Part shown: piece after piece, positions 1 to 7,733 of the stretch
Position numbering within the stretch: the stretch's first letter is position 1
Layout: each line of letters starts with the position of its first letter
Assembly (NCBI RefSeq): GCF_040811775.1
Contig: NZ_JBFNXW010000002.1
Coordinates: forward strand, 186,001 to 250,000
DNA length: 64,000 nucleotides
Direction: 5' to 3'
From: Balneola sp. MJW-20
GTDB lineage: Bacteria; Bacteroidota; Rhodothermia; Balneolales; Balneolaceae
Notes under the pieces: generated by a model
What the model was told of the DNA's origin: nothing
Seen by the model: only the letters and a program-made list of their open reading frames with translations
Database searches by the model: none
Made by a program: the position numbers and the translations under genes

Positions 1-86
1 TTGTCTTGCGCAGCCAGTCCGCTGCTCATAAAGACCATAAATAAGAATGTAGTCAGTAGTCCGTATAAACTTTTCCGTTTACCCAT
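1..86 (-). CDS. Start of a secreted or outer-membrane protein (partial)
   Basis: An open frame runs from an ATG at 86 off the left edge of the window. Its 28 visible codons read as a signal peptide: a basic start (MGKRKS), a hydrophobic core (LLTTFLFMVFMSSGL) and a likely cleavage site after AAQ-D, a typical Bacteroidota pattern. The mature protein lies outside the window, so no function can be given. It is divergent from the DUF3078 gene, with about 250 bases between them that should hold both promoters. Confidence 0.6.
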   Translation of the reverse strand, partial: MGKRKSLYGLLTTFLFMVFMSSGLAAQD

Positions 87-338
87 CGAGATCTCCGTAA
101 TTCTGATTTAAATATCGGCGTAATTAACGCAGAGCAGGGGGATTAGTCAAGATATTACTCGTGAGTCCTGAGAGGAAATCAGTACAGCTTATCTTGATCT
201 GAGGACCTATGACCAGGATCTGTAAGGAACACGGATCACACGGATGGTTGCGGACCTGTACTATGGATTAGCTTAGATTCAAACTCAATTTCTCTTATCT
301 TCTTCGCCGTAAATTATCATCTACAGTTCGACCCCCGA

Positions 339-1220
339 ATGAGGATTTTCGGTATTCTATTGATTTTATCAAGTGTAACCGCTGTATCGGTTTACGGGCA
401 GGAAGCGGATTCATTACAGGCATCCGCTCCGGATTCCTCAGCGGCGGTTGTGGTCCCAAGTCGATGGACGAAATCCTGGGTATTCAACCTGAATGGTAAT
501 CAGGCTACTTATCGCGACTGGAGTGAGGGAGGAGTTAACTCTCTGGCTTTTTCGACCTTCACTATTTTCAGGCTTCGTTATGCCGGTAAGAAATTCGGGA
601 ATACCACCCGGCTCAACTTACGGTTTGGTCAGACCCGGCTGGAAGACTCCGGGCTCGAGAAGACGGAAGATATGATCCGGATCAGTAATAAGACCGAATA
701 CTTTCTGACTACAGAACAAGTGAGTGCTTTTGCTGAGGTTGCCTTCAGAACTCAGTTTGCCAAGGGATTTGATGAAGAAACGGGTGACCTGATCTCAAAC
801 TTTATGTCGCCGGGCTATATCACTGAATCACTGGGCTTGTCTTTTCAGCCCAATGAAAATTTCAGTGCTCAGATGGGTATGGCTCTTAAGCAAACCTTTG
901 TAAACGCTGACACACTCGACAGTCTGTATGGACTTGGAGAAGATGAGGATTTCCGATCGGAAGGGGGAATCGATGTTGTCATAGAATTTCAAAAAGAGGT
1001 ATTTAAGAATTTTACCTACACAGCCGAATTCAATTCATTCACAAATCTCCTGATCCCCATCAGAAGTACGGATGTGATCATGTTTAACCGGTTTACCGGG
1101 AAGATCAACAGCTTCATGTCTTCAATGATCGAATTTTCCTTTATGTATGATGATGACTATTCAAGCCTGCTGCAGGTGAAGCAGGTGGTTACGCTGGGAT
1201 TCAACATTCAGATTCTCTGA
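339..1220 (+). CDS. DUF3078 family outer-membrane-associated protein
   Basis: A 293-residue protein with a cleavable signal peptide (residues 1-20, ending VYGQ). After a short low-complexity stretch the mature part has SRWTKSWVFNLNGNQATY and a WSEGGVN motif, which I recognise as typical of DUF3078, a Bacteroidota family of unknown function. The rest alternates aromatic and polar residues and ends in an aromatic-rich strand, consistent with a beta-barrel or beta-sheet protein of the outer membrane. It is monocistronic and convergent with the M24 peptidase gene. The family call is from motif memory; the molecular role is unknown. Confidence 0.75.
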   Translation: MRIFGILLILSSVTAVSVYGQEADSLQASAPDSSAAVVVPSRWTKSWVFNLNGNQATYRDWSEGGVNSLAFSTFTIFRLRYAGKKFGNTTRLNLRFGQTRLEDSGLEKTEDMIRISNKTEYFLTTEQVSAFAEVAFRTQFAKGFDEETGDLISNFMSPGYITESLGLSFQPNENFSAQMGMALKQTFVNADTLDSLYGLGEDEDFRSEGGIDVVIEFQKEVFKNFTYTAEFNSFTNLLIPIRSTDVIMFNRFTGKINSFMSSMIEFSFMYDDDYSSLLQVKQVVTLGFNIQIL

Positions 1221-1221
1221 A

Positions 1222-1256
1222 CGACCGAAGACCGAGGACCGAAGACCGAAGCCGCC
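1222..1256. repeat. Heptanucleotide array, GACCGAA units
   Basis: Five degenerate tandem copies of a GACCGAA unit (GACCGAA, GACCGAG, GACCGAA, GACCGAA, then GCCGCC) begin two bases after the DUF3078 stop codon. The same unit recurs at 9131, 32251, 34747, 35398, 45203 and 61151. Confidence 0.85.
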
Positions 1257-1263
1257 TGAACTA

Positions 1264-1279
1264 CCCCGACAAGTCGGGG
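1264..1279. other. Short perfect hairpin
   Basis: CCCCGA and TCGGGG are separated by CAAG, giving a perfect 6-bp stem. It lies just after a heptamer array. There is no T-run, so a terminator role is uncertain. Confidence 0.5.
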
Positions 1280-1369
1280 AGATGACAGAAGCTGTTTGGC
1301 TGAAAGGATTCCATGCTTCTTCGTTAGTCTCTGACTTATATAACGAGACTGGCTTTTAAACCTGAAGAC

Positions 1370-1423
1370 GTATTTTGCGCAAAGCGCAAAAGACCGGGGC
1401 GGCCTCGCTCTTCGGTCTTTGCT
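1370..1423 (+). repeat. Compound palindrome-heptamer element, copy 1
   Basis: The palindrome TTTGCGCAAAGCGCAAA (7-bp stem, 3-nt loop) is followed by AGACCGGGGCGGC and a TTCGGTC unit. A second inverted pair, AAAGACCG at 1389-1396 and CGGTCTTT at 1413-1420, could form a bidirectional terminator between the convergent DUF3078 and M24 genes. Related copies lie near 34760 (reverse), 35398 and 61135. Confidence 0.8.
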
Positions 1424-1461
1424 GCCGTTCAGCCTAATTTATTGTTACTAAGCACTGTTTG

Positions 1462-2760
1462 TCATTTTACCAGAATAAGTTCCTCCTGCGGGTCGATCAG
1501 GTATTTGGCTCCGGTTTCGGTAATGACTGCCATCTCTTCCACGGAGATCGTTTTAAAAGTGCTGTCGCTCAGCGGCCAGCTATGAAACCCGTCAAAGGCG
1601 AAGACCATACCTTCCTTTAATAGTTTCTGGGCTGCCGGCCGGATCGATGGCGCCTGGGATCCCCCTAAATTGGGTCCCGTGTCATGGGCAACGTATCCTA
1701 CTGGGTGACCGGTGCTCCACATCACATATTCCGACTCATTTTGTTTCATGAGTTCGCGCTGGGCCGCATCCACATCTACTCCCCGCACCCCCGGTTTCAT
1801 CGCATTAAAAGCTGCCCGATTCCCATCGCGGGCTGATTCCCAATAGAACTGAATATCATCCGGGGCTTCTGTCTCACCTTCTTCGAGCACATAAGCAAAG
1901 CGCTGAATATCAGAAACCCAGCGGTCGTAGAGTTTGATGCCGAAATCGATCTGTATCACATCACCGGGCATGATGATCTTATCGGTGGCGTGGGAATGAC
2001 CGCGGTCCGGTCCGGAATTCACATTAGGATTCTGATCCGGTGACCATGCTTCTCCAACCCCGTATTCTTTCATTTTCTCATCCAGCCAGGAAGCAACTTC
2101 AGCGTCTGTAGTTACCCCCGGTTCAATTTTCTCATACACTTCAATTTCCCAGGCAGCGGTGAGTTCAGCGGCTTTACGCATGATATCCACTTCAGCCGGA
2201 AGTTTGATCGAAAGCCACTCATAGATCAGTTCATCGGAAGAGACCAGTCGCTGAGAAAGTTCAGATCCTAACGCACGTTCGAGATTTAAGCGCTGCGTAT
2301 AACTGAGTCCGTCAGCCTGAGCATTACCGGTGGAGGAATTAATAGCTATGGTCTCAAAACCTTTCTCCTTTATAAAGGCTGCAGCCTGCTCAACCGCAGA
2401 AAGGCCCCGTTCTACCGGTACCACTTCATCGTGAATATCAAGTTCATCCAGGGCCGTGGATTCACCGGATGGGGAATAGACCCGTGAGTGAAATCCTTCT
2501 TCATCCCGGTAAAAAAGAAAAGCGGCCGTTCCCCCGGCATTTTCAGCACCTATGTGATCCGCGATCGGGTCATTATTATTCTCTCGGGCGATCGTGATCC
2601 AGAGGTCCACATCTGCTGCTTCCATGGCCTTAGGAAGTAAGGAATTGATCCGCTCTTTCCGGATCTCAGGCCAGGGAGACGGACCCCATGATTCCGTTTC
2701 GGATTTATGATCTGAACAGGAAGTGAGTATCAGGGTCAGAGCAAGGATCAGGTAACGCAT
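1462..2760 (-). CDS. M24 family metallopeptidase, lipoprotein (Xaa-Pro aminopeptidase-like)
   Basis: A 432-residue predicted lipoprotein: the signal ends in a lipobox (LTSC, Cys15), so it should be anchored in the periplasm or outer membrane. The C-terminal half is a pita-bread M24 domain. Recognisable metal ligands are D272 (IDFG), D284 (VSDIQR), H352 (TGHPVGY) and E409 (VEEMAV). The position usually occupied by Glu in the EPG motif is Asp390 here (FAFDGFH), an unusual substitution. H359 matches the second active-site histidine. Family members remove N-terminal residues before proline or act on related dipeptides, but some are non-peptidases. The substrate cannot be told from sequence. Confidence 0.85.
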   Translation of the reverse strand: MRYLILALTLILTSCSDHKSETESWGPSPWPEIRKERINSLLPKAMEAADVDLWITIARENNNDPIADHIGAENAGGTAAFLFYRDEEGFHSRVYSPSGESTALDELDIHDEVVPVERGLSAVEQAAAFIKEKGFETIAINSSTGNAQADGLSYTQRLNLERALGSELSQRLVSSDELIYEWLSIKLPAEVDIMRKAAELTAAWEIEVYEKIEPGVTTDAEVASWLDEKMKEYGVGEAWSPDQNPNVNSGPDRGHSHATDKIIMPGDVIQIDFGIKLYDRWVSDIQRFAYVLEEGETEAPDDIQFYWESARDGNRAAFNAMKPGVRGVDVDAAQRELMKQNESEYVMWSTGHPVGYVAHDTGPNLGGSQAPSIRPAAQKLLKEGMVFAFDGFHSWPLSDSTFKTISVEEMAVITETGAKYLIDPQEELILVK

Positions 2761-2766
2761 GTTTTT

Positions 2767-2830
2767 TAGGAATTAAGAATTAAGATTTAGGAATGTTGAA
2801 TATCCAATATCCAATGTTCAATATCCATTC
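2767..2830. repeat. Heptanucleotide array, AATTAAG to AATATCC
   Basis: The sequence keeps a 7-nt period for about 60 bases while the unit drifts: GGAATTA, AGAATTA, AGATTTA, GGAATGT, TGAATAT, CCAATAT, CCAATGT, TCAATAT, CCATTCA. It lies immediately upstream of the M24 gene, so it overlaps that gene's likely promoter region. Confidence 0.75.
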
Positions 2831-2991
2831 ATGTATTGGATCGGTAAATCGCTAAAGAAGACGAACTATTCCCTGTTCAGGGTTCTGTAGCCATGCAGGA
2901 CAGTCTATGAAAGTACTTGTAAAGGGTTTGATAACTGTTTCAGCATGAGGAGAATTTATATTGATCCGGTTTAAATTAGCTAAGAACATAT

Positions 2992-3312
2992 ATGAAGAAT
3001 CAGCTACTATTACGAAAGTATTACTTATTGGAAAGGTTAAAAGAAGGAGGTTACCCGGACAAGGCTGAACTCAGGGAATACGTATCTAACAAGATCGGTC
3101 ATTCCTTCGATCATATACAGATCTCTGACCGGGTGATTGAACGTGACCTGGAATTTCTTCGGACCAAATTATTTCAATCCATACAGTACTCCCGAACTCA
3201 TCAGGGCTATGTATACAATGAGTCAGAGAGTCTCATTTCTGATGTTCTAAATAATTTCTTCCTGATCGTGGATGTTGATTGCATGGATGAACATCTGAGT
3301 AAGGCGGGGTGA
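2992..3312 (+). CDS. HTH protein resembling the N-terminus of a WYL regulator, probably truncated
   Basis: This 106-residue protein starts with a stretch typical of the N-terminal winged helix of Bacteroidota WYL-domain regulators: LLRKYYLLERLKEGGYPDK, then ISDRVIERDLEFLRTK and a YSRTHQGYVYNES segment. Full-length relatives are about 300 residues and carry a ligand-binding WYL domain, which is absent here. The 170 bases after the stop show no recognisable continuation in any frame. It may be a decayed remnant or a stand-alone DNA-binding protein. The family call is from pattern memory. Confidence 0.45.
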   Translation: MKNQLLLRKYYLLERLKEGGYPDKAELREYVSNKIGHSFDHIQISDRVIERDLEFLRTKLFQSIQYSRTHQGYVYNESESLISDVLNNFFLIVDVDCMDEHLSKAG

Positions 3313-3484
3313 AGGCATGAACCTTTCATAGATGCCTGAAGCCTGATTTAATATTTTGTATCACATCTCCTATTTTATAGGTACGAAGATTTTGAAACAC
3401 CGGAGTTGATCCTCCGTACCCCTCGCCGTTAAATTACGGGCATTATTGCTACGTTAATTATCATCTAAAATCATACTAATTATC

Positions 3485-5377
3485 ATGAAGAGACTATTAA
3501 TTCTGGGAGTTTTTGCTGCCGGACTGATTTCAGCATGTTCCCCAAAGACCGGGAAAATGATAGAACAAAACCAGGAAGCAGTGTTTGAGCAGAAAGCCGT
3601 GGAAGCTTCCATCAATCTAACTGATATCAATGAAGACCGACTGCTCGTACAAATGGATCCCGGAATGTTCCGGGAGGATACGGTACTTTTCCGACTTCCC
3701 AGGGTTGTGCAGGGAACGTATTCCATCAGCAATTTCGGCACCTTTGCTGAGGGTTTTAAAGCGTATTCATATGATGGCTTAGAAATGGAGGTTACTAAGA
3801 CCGATAGTAATACCTGGGTCATTCCGGATGCTCCTGCACTTGACCGGATCGAATATTACGTGAATGACACATTTGATATAGAGGGCTCCGGTAAAGCGAC
3901 TCCTTTTTCTCCGGCCGGAACCAATATTTCCGATGATGTCTTTGTGCTTAACCTCCATGGTTTTGTGGGATACTTTGAAGGCAAAGAAGATATTCCTTAT
4001 GAAGTAGCGGTTACCTCTCCGGACGGCATGGCCTACTCTTCGGCCATGAGGGAAGTGTCGGCCGACACGGCAGACGGAGAAGTGACTATTGTTTATGCAG
4101 GTGATCGCTACTTTGATGTAACCGACAACCCGCTCATGTATGGTGATCTCACCCAGGAACGGTTTGAGGCCGGCGGGATCGAGATCGTATTCAGTGTGTA
4201 CTCCCCGAGCGGCAATCACACAGCTTCTCAGTACAGGGATGTGGTATACGAGATGATGCAGGCTCAGTCTGAGTACATTGGTGACCTGGAGACTACCGAT
4301 CGATATGATATCTTTCTGTACCTGTCTACTCAGCAGCAGGATGCCACCGGATTCGGAGCACTGGAACATCAGACCTCAACCGTGATGACCTATCCGGATG
4401 CTGTAAATGAAAGCATGCTGAATGAAGGATTAGTGGACGTGGTAGCTCATGAGTTCTTTCATATCCTGACACCATTGAGTGTGCATTCTGAGGATGTGCA
4501 TTACTTCGATTATAATGATCCCACTTTTTCCAGGCATCTCTGGATGTATGAGGGACTGACTGAGTACTTCGCTTCACATTTCCAGGTGTATGAAGGACTG
4601 CAGGACCGGGACGCCTTTTATGAGAAGATCGTAGGTAAGATACAGACGGCATCAGCTCTGAATGATACCATGAGTTTCACCGAGATGAGTGAGAATGTGA
4701 TCGATGAGCCTTATGCATCCAATTACTACAATGTGTATATGAAAGGTGCCCTGATCAATATGTGTCTGGATATTATTCTCAGAGAGCAGAGCGATAATGA
4801 GATGAGCATGATCCGTTTGATCCGTCAGCTTTCCCAGAAATACGGAAAGGATAATCCCTTTGAGGATGATGCCATTCTGGATGAGATCACTGCCATGACC
4901 TATCCGGAAGTGGGAGAGTTCTTTGAGACCCACGTGGTAGGTAACACTCCCATTGACTACCTGGTCTATTTCGACAAAGTGGGACTGGAGCTCGAAGAGG
5001 CCGAAGTTCCTGTAACGATTTTCTTCCGGGATCAGCAGACTCCTTTCATTAATGTGAATCAGCAAACCGGACAGTTCTATTTCATGGAAGGTACAATGAA
5101 CTCAACGCTGAGGGAGCTGGGCGTACAGGGCGGAGATGTGATCAAATCCGTAAACGGAACGGCATTAACTATGCAGAGTGCACAGTCTATCATTGCCCCG
5201 AGTTTTCAGTGGTCACCCGATACGGATCTGACCATGGTCCTGATCCGCGACGGAGATGAAATTGAGGTCTCCGGCAAGGTGGGAACTCCAACTGCCATGA
5301 GTCCGAGTCTGGTCGAGATGGAAAATGCCACGGAGCAGCAGATCGAACTACGAAATGCGTGGCTAGGCGGAAACTAG
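3485..5377 (+). CDS. M61 family metallopeptidase with PDZ domain, lipoprotein
   Basis: A 630-residue lipoprotein (signal ends LISAC, Cys18). It shows the M61 glycyl-aminopeptidase pattern: an N-terminal beta domain, the GALEH motif at about 291-295, the zinc site HEFFH at 322-326, and the third ligand E356 in MYEGLTEYF. Residues about 535-605 form a PDZ-like domain (RELGVQGGDVIKSVNG), usual at the C-terminus of this family. It is predicted to be an exported aminopeptidase acting on peptides in the periplasm or outside the cell. It stands alone and is followed by a good terminator. Confidence 0.88.
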   Translation: MKRLLILGVFAAGLISACSPKTGKMIEQNQEAVFEQKAVEASINLTDINEDRLLVQMDPGMFREDTVLFRLPRVVQGTYSISNFGTFAEGFKAYSYDGLEMEVTKTDSNTWVIPDAPALDRIEYYVNDTFDIEGSGKATPFSPAGTNISDDVFVLNLHGFVGYFEGKEDIPYEVAVTSPDGMAYSSAMREVSADTADGEVTIVYAGDRYFDVTDNPLMYGDLTQERFEAGGIEIVFSVYSPSGNHTASQYRDVVYEMMQAQSEYIGDLETTDRYDIFLYLSTQQQDATGFGALEHQTSTVMTYPDAVNESMLNEGLVDVVAHEFFHILTPLSVHSEDVHYFDYNDPTFSRHLWMYEGLTEYFASHFQVYEGLQDRDAFYEKIVGKIQTASALNDTMSFTEMSENVIDEPYASNYYNVYMKGALINMCLDIILREQSDNEMSMIRLIRQLSQKYGKDNPFEDDAILDEITAMTYPEVGEFFETHVVGNTPIDYLVYFDKVGLELEEAEVPVTIFFRDQQTPFINVNQQTGQFYFMEGTMNSTLRELGVQGGDVIKSVNGTALTMQSAQSIIAPSFQWSPDTDLTMVLIRDGDEIEVSGKVGTPTAMSPSLVEMENATEQQIELRNAWLGGN

Positions 5378-5431
5378 TAGTATATAATGAGTTTTAAGTT
5401 TTTGCCAGAGGCACGCCTTTGGCAGAGTTTG

Positions 5432-5464
5432 CCCGGGTTGCAACTGCGATCCGGGTTTTCTTTT
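5432..5464 (+). terminator. Rho-independent terminator after the M61 gene
   Basis: An 11-bp stem with two G-T wobbles (CCCGGGTTGCA pairing with TGCGATCCGGG) is followed by TTTTCTTTT, 55 bases after the M61 stop codon. Confidence 0.75.
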
Positions 5465-5472
5465 CACATTTT

Positions 5473-5514
5473 CCTTCTGCCTTCTGCCTTCTGCCTTCTG
5501 CCTTCTGCCTTTGG
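5473..5514. repeat. Heptanucleotide array, CCTTCTG x6
   Basis: Five perfect consecutive CCTTCTG units followed by a sixth, degenerate unit (CCTTTGG). This is the most regular array in the window. The reverse-complement unit also appears inside cysQ at 42483-42517. Confidence 0.95.
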
Positions 5515-5572
5515 AATGTCTGAGAGTCTAAAAGCATTTATCTATAGGATCTTCATGTCAAAGCCCTGAATC

Positions 5573-6601
5573 ATGGAATTAGGTATTTACACCTTTGTTG
5601 AAAACACTCCGGATGTGGAAACCGGCAAAGTCCTTCATCCCTCTGAGAGACTAAAGATCCTAATGGAGGAGATCGAACTGGCCGATAAGCTGGGACTGGA
5701 TGTCTATGCTATTGGTGAGCATCATCGGGAAGAGTACATTTCTTCTGCACCATCGGTACTGCTGGCTGCCGCGGCCGTCCGGACCAAGAATATCAGGCTG
5801 AGTTCCTCCGTGACCGTGCTGGGCTCAGAAGATCCGGTGAGGGTCTATCAGCAGTATGCAACCATTGATCAGCTATCGGAGGGCCGGGCAGAGATCATAG
5901 CGGGAAGAGGGTCCTTCATTGAGTCATTTCCTTTATTCGGATATGACCTGCAGGACTACGAAGAGCTTTTTTCTGAGAAGCTGCAATTGCTGCTGGCGCT
6001 TCGTGAGAATGAGGTGATCAGCTGGAAAGGTAAGCACAGTCAGTCTATTGATAACCGTGGGGTTTATCCGCAGCCCTATCAGGAAAAGATCCCGATATGG
6101 AGAGCGGTGGGAGGGACACCTAAATCTGCCTATGAGGCTGGTGCGCTAGGCTTGCCTATGGCTCTGGCTATTATTGGTGGTCAGCCCGCACAGTTTAAGC
6201 AGATGGCTGACTTCCATGCCAGAGGGGCTCGTGACTATGAAAAAGAAGTGCCGGCACTCAGCATCAATTCACACGGTTTTATTGCGGACACGACGGAAGA
6301 AGCAACGGATATTGCATTCCCTGCATTCAAAGTGACTATGGATAAGATCGGAAAAGAAAGAGGCTGGCCTCCCATGACCCGCTCACAGTTTGAGGCATCC
6401 ATTCAGCTGAAAGGGGCAAACGTGGTGGGGAGTCCCCAGGATGTGATCGACAAGATCCTGTATCAGCATGAGATCTTTGGTCATCAGCGGTTCCTGCTTC
6501 AGATGAGTGTAGGGTCCATTCCGCAGGAAAAACTGCTGCGATCGATCGAGCTGTTCGCAACAAAGGTAGCTCCGGCGATTAGAGAGGAATTAAAAATTTA
6601 A
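5573..6601 (+). CDS. LLM-class flavin-dependent oxidoreductase (bacterial luciferase-like)
   Basis: A 342-residue single-domain protein. The start MELGIYTFVE, the segments LDVYAIGEHHREEY and LSSSVTVLGSEDPVRVYQQ, and RAEIIAGRGSFIESFPLFGYD are typical of luciferase-like monooxygenases using reduced FMN. It matches the subgroup of about 340 residues annotated as LLM-class oxidoreductases of unknown substrate. It should be cytosolic. The last codons and stop (GAA TTA AAA ATT TAA) merge into a 7-nt-period AT-rich array. Confidence 0.85.
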   Translation: MELGIYTFVENTPDVETGKVLHPSERLKILMEEIELADKLGLDVYAIGEHHREEYISSAPSVLLAAAAVRTKNIRLSSSVTVLGSEDPVRVYQQYATIDQLSEGRAEIIAGRGSFIESFPLFGYDLQDYEELFSEKLQLLLALRENEVISWKGKHSQSIDNRGVYPQPYQEKIPIWRAVGGTPKSAYEAGALGLPMALAIIGGQPAQFKQMADFHARGARDYEKEVPALSINSHGFIADTTEEATDIAFPAFKVTMDKIGKERGWPPMTRSQFEASIQLKGANVVGSPQDVIDKILYQHEIFGHQRFLLQMSVGSIPQEKLLRSIELFATKVAPAIREELKI

Positions 6602-6612
6602 GATTAAGTATT
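6586..6612. repeat. Heptanucleotide array overlapping a stop codon
   Basis: Units GAATTAA, AAATTTA, AGATTAA and GTATTCC run across the stop codon of the flavin oxidoreductase gene. A related array (TTTTTAA, TCTTTAA, TTCTTAA) lies at about 6774-6800. Confidence 0.6.
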
Positions 6613-6866
6613 CCGACAGGGCTCAGGACATACTTTCGGCCATTTAATAAATCCGAATTTTTCTCGCTTCTCGCTTATGCTTAAAAAAAACCGCAGAGTT
6701 CGCTTAGTTTGAGCAGAGGGGGAGGGTAATTCTATATAAAAAACCGAGCGACAGCGAAATCCACCATCCAAAATTTTTAATCTTTAATTCTTAATTATCC
6801 ACCTAGTGGTAAAGAACTAAGATCGAATTTTAGCGCGATCGACGCCTTGTTCTATGAACCAGCCAC

Positions 6867-7169
6867 CTATCCAAAGTTCCAGGTCACACCGCGGCCGATC
6901 TCGGGATCGGGATAATTCCAGTCCACGGCACCCTGATCACAGGCATACATGCAGGTTCCGCACTCAATGCAGTCTTCCACCTGAAAATGAACCACGCCTT
7001 CCTCATCTTTGGTATAGCAGTTTGCCGGACATACATAAGTGGTACAACTATGCGGGCAGGTCGAATTACAAATATCTGTGTCTACCACTATATGCGGCTT
7101 GATCTCAGATTTTGACTGGTTACGGTAAGATACGAGGCCTAATCTCTCTGATAGTTTTAAGTTTTTCAT
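6867..7169 (-). CDS. fixX: Ferredoxin-like protein FixX
   Basis: A 100-residue iron-sulfur protein with the FixX pattern. It has a first Cys group in CNSTCPHSCTTYVCPANCY and a complete CxxCxxCxxxC set (CIECGTCMYAC) for a [4Fe-4S] cluster. FixX passes electrons between the ETF-quinone oxidoreductase FixC and the quinone pool or ETF. It lies downstream of fixC on the same strand, but about 560 bases and an opposite-strand gene separate them, so co-transcription would have to cross that insert. Confidence 0.88.
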   Translation of the reverse strand: MKNLKLSERLGLVSYRNQSKSEIKPHIVVDTDICNSTCPHSCTTYVCPANCYTKDEEGVVHFQVEDCIECGTCMYACDQGAVDWNYPDPEIGRGVTWNFG

Positions 7170-7204
7170 TTTTTTGGAATAAGTATATGATCTTCGAAAG
7201 GAGT

Positions 7205-7237
7205 GCGTGAAACGTCAAACGTCAAATGTGAAATGAC
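7205..7237. repeat. Heptamer array with left arm of an inverted repeat
   Basis: Units GCGTGAA, ACGTCAA, ACGTCAA, ATGTGAA. The 17 bases at 7221-7237 (GTCAAATGTGAAATGAC) recur perfectly in inverted orientation at 7694-7710, bracketing the four-helix-bundle gene. Confidence 0.85.
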
Positions 7238-7337
7238 TATTTCGGGCTCCGATCTCTGTCTATCTAATTACTGCTACTGTTTTTATTTGACAACAATTTA
7301 TTATTAAAATTTAGTCAGTAAGTCATAATGTAAAACT

Positions 7338-7685
7338 ATGCTGACCTTAAATCATAAAAAGCTGGATATCTATAAAAAGAGTATCGAACTCGTCAGTGAA
7401 ATATATCTGCTTACTGCTGAATTTCCGGGTCATGAGCAGTATGGTCTTACTTCACAACTCCGAAGAGCTGCTGTTTCGATACCATCAAATATCGCTGAGG
7501 GATCTTCCAGACGATCATATAAAGAACGAATGAGATTCTTCCAAATATCCCGATCATCTCTGGTTGAACTGGATACTCAGATAGAACTATCCCTCAAATT
7601 GAAATACATTAACTTAAAAGAACTAAAAAAATGTGACCGTTTGGCAAACGACATCTTTGCCATGTTTTCAGGTCTCATAAAATAA
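7338..7685 (+). CDS. Four helix bundle protein (S23/23S rRNA intervening-sequence family)
   Basis: A 115-residue protein with the diagnostic pattern of this family: LDIYKKSIELVSEIY in helix 1, FPGHEQYGLTSQLRRAAVSIPSNIAEGSSR in helix 2, and SLVELDTQIELSLKL in helix 3. The family is known from proteins encoded in 23S rRNA intervening sequences and is structurally akin to the Avd protein of diversity-generating retroelements. Its cellular function is unknown. It lies on the strand opposite to the fix genes, between fixC and fixX, and is bracketed by a perfect 17-bp inverted repeat. A second family member is at 34828. Confidence 0.88.
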   Translation: MLTLNHKKLDIYKKSIELVSEIYLLTAEFPGHEQYGLTSQLRRAAVSIPSNIAEGSSRRSYKERMRFFQISRSSLVELDTQIELSLKLKYINLKELKKCDRLANDIFAMFSGLIK

Positions 7686-7689
7686 CCGT

Positions 7690-7730
7690 GAATGTCATTT
7701 CACATTTGACCTTTCACATCTCACAAAAAT
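7690..7730. repeat. Heptamer array with right arm of the inverted repeat
   Basis: Units such as CACATTT, GACCTTT, CACATCT and CACAAAA. Bases 7694-7710 are the exact reverse complement of 7221-7237. The array stops at the 3' end of fixC. Confidence 0.85.
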
Positions 7731-7733
7731 CGC

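Noticed and set aside
5473..5514. CRISPR-like array
   Set aside because: Units are 7 nt, directly joined with no spacers, and there are no cas genes.
5387..5569. A 60-codon open frame after the M61 gene
   Set aside because: It is made of the terminator hairpin and the CCTTCTG array; translation gives a repetitive peptide with no family resemblance.
7205..7730. A diversity-generating retroelement, because the four-helix-bundle protein resembles Avd
   Set aside because: No reverse transcriptase, template repeat or variable repeat is present in the window; the family also has many stand-alone members.
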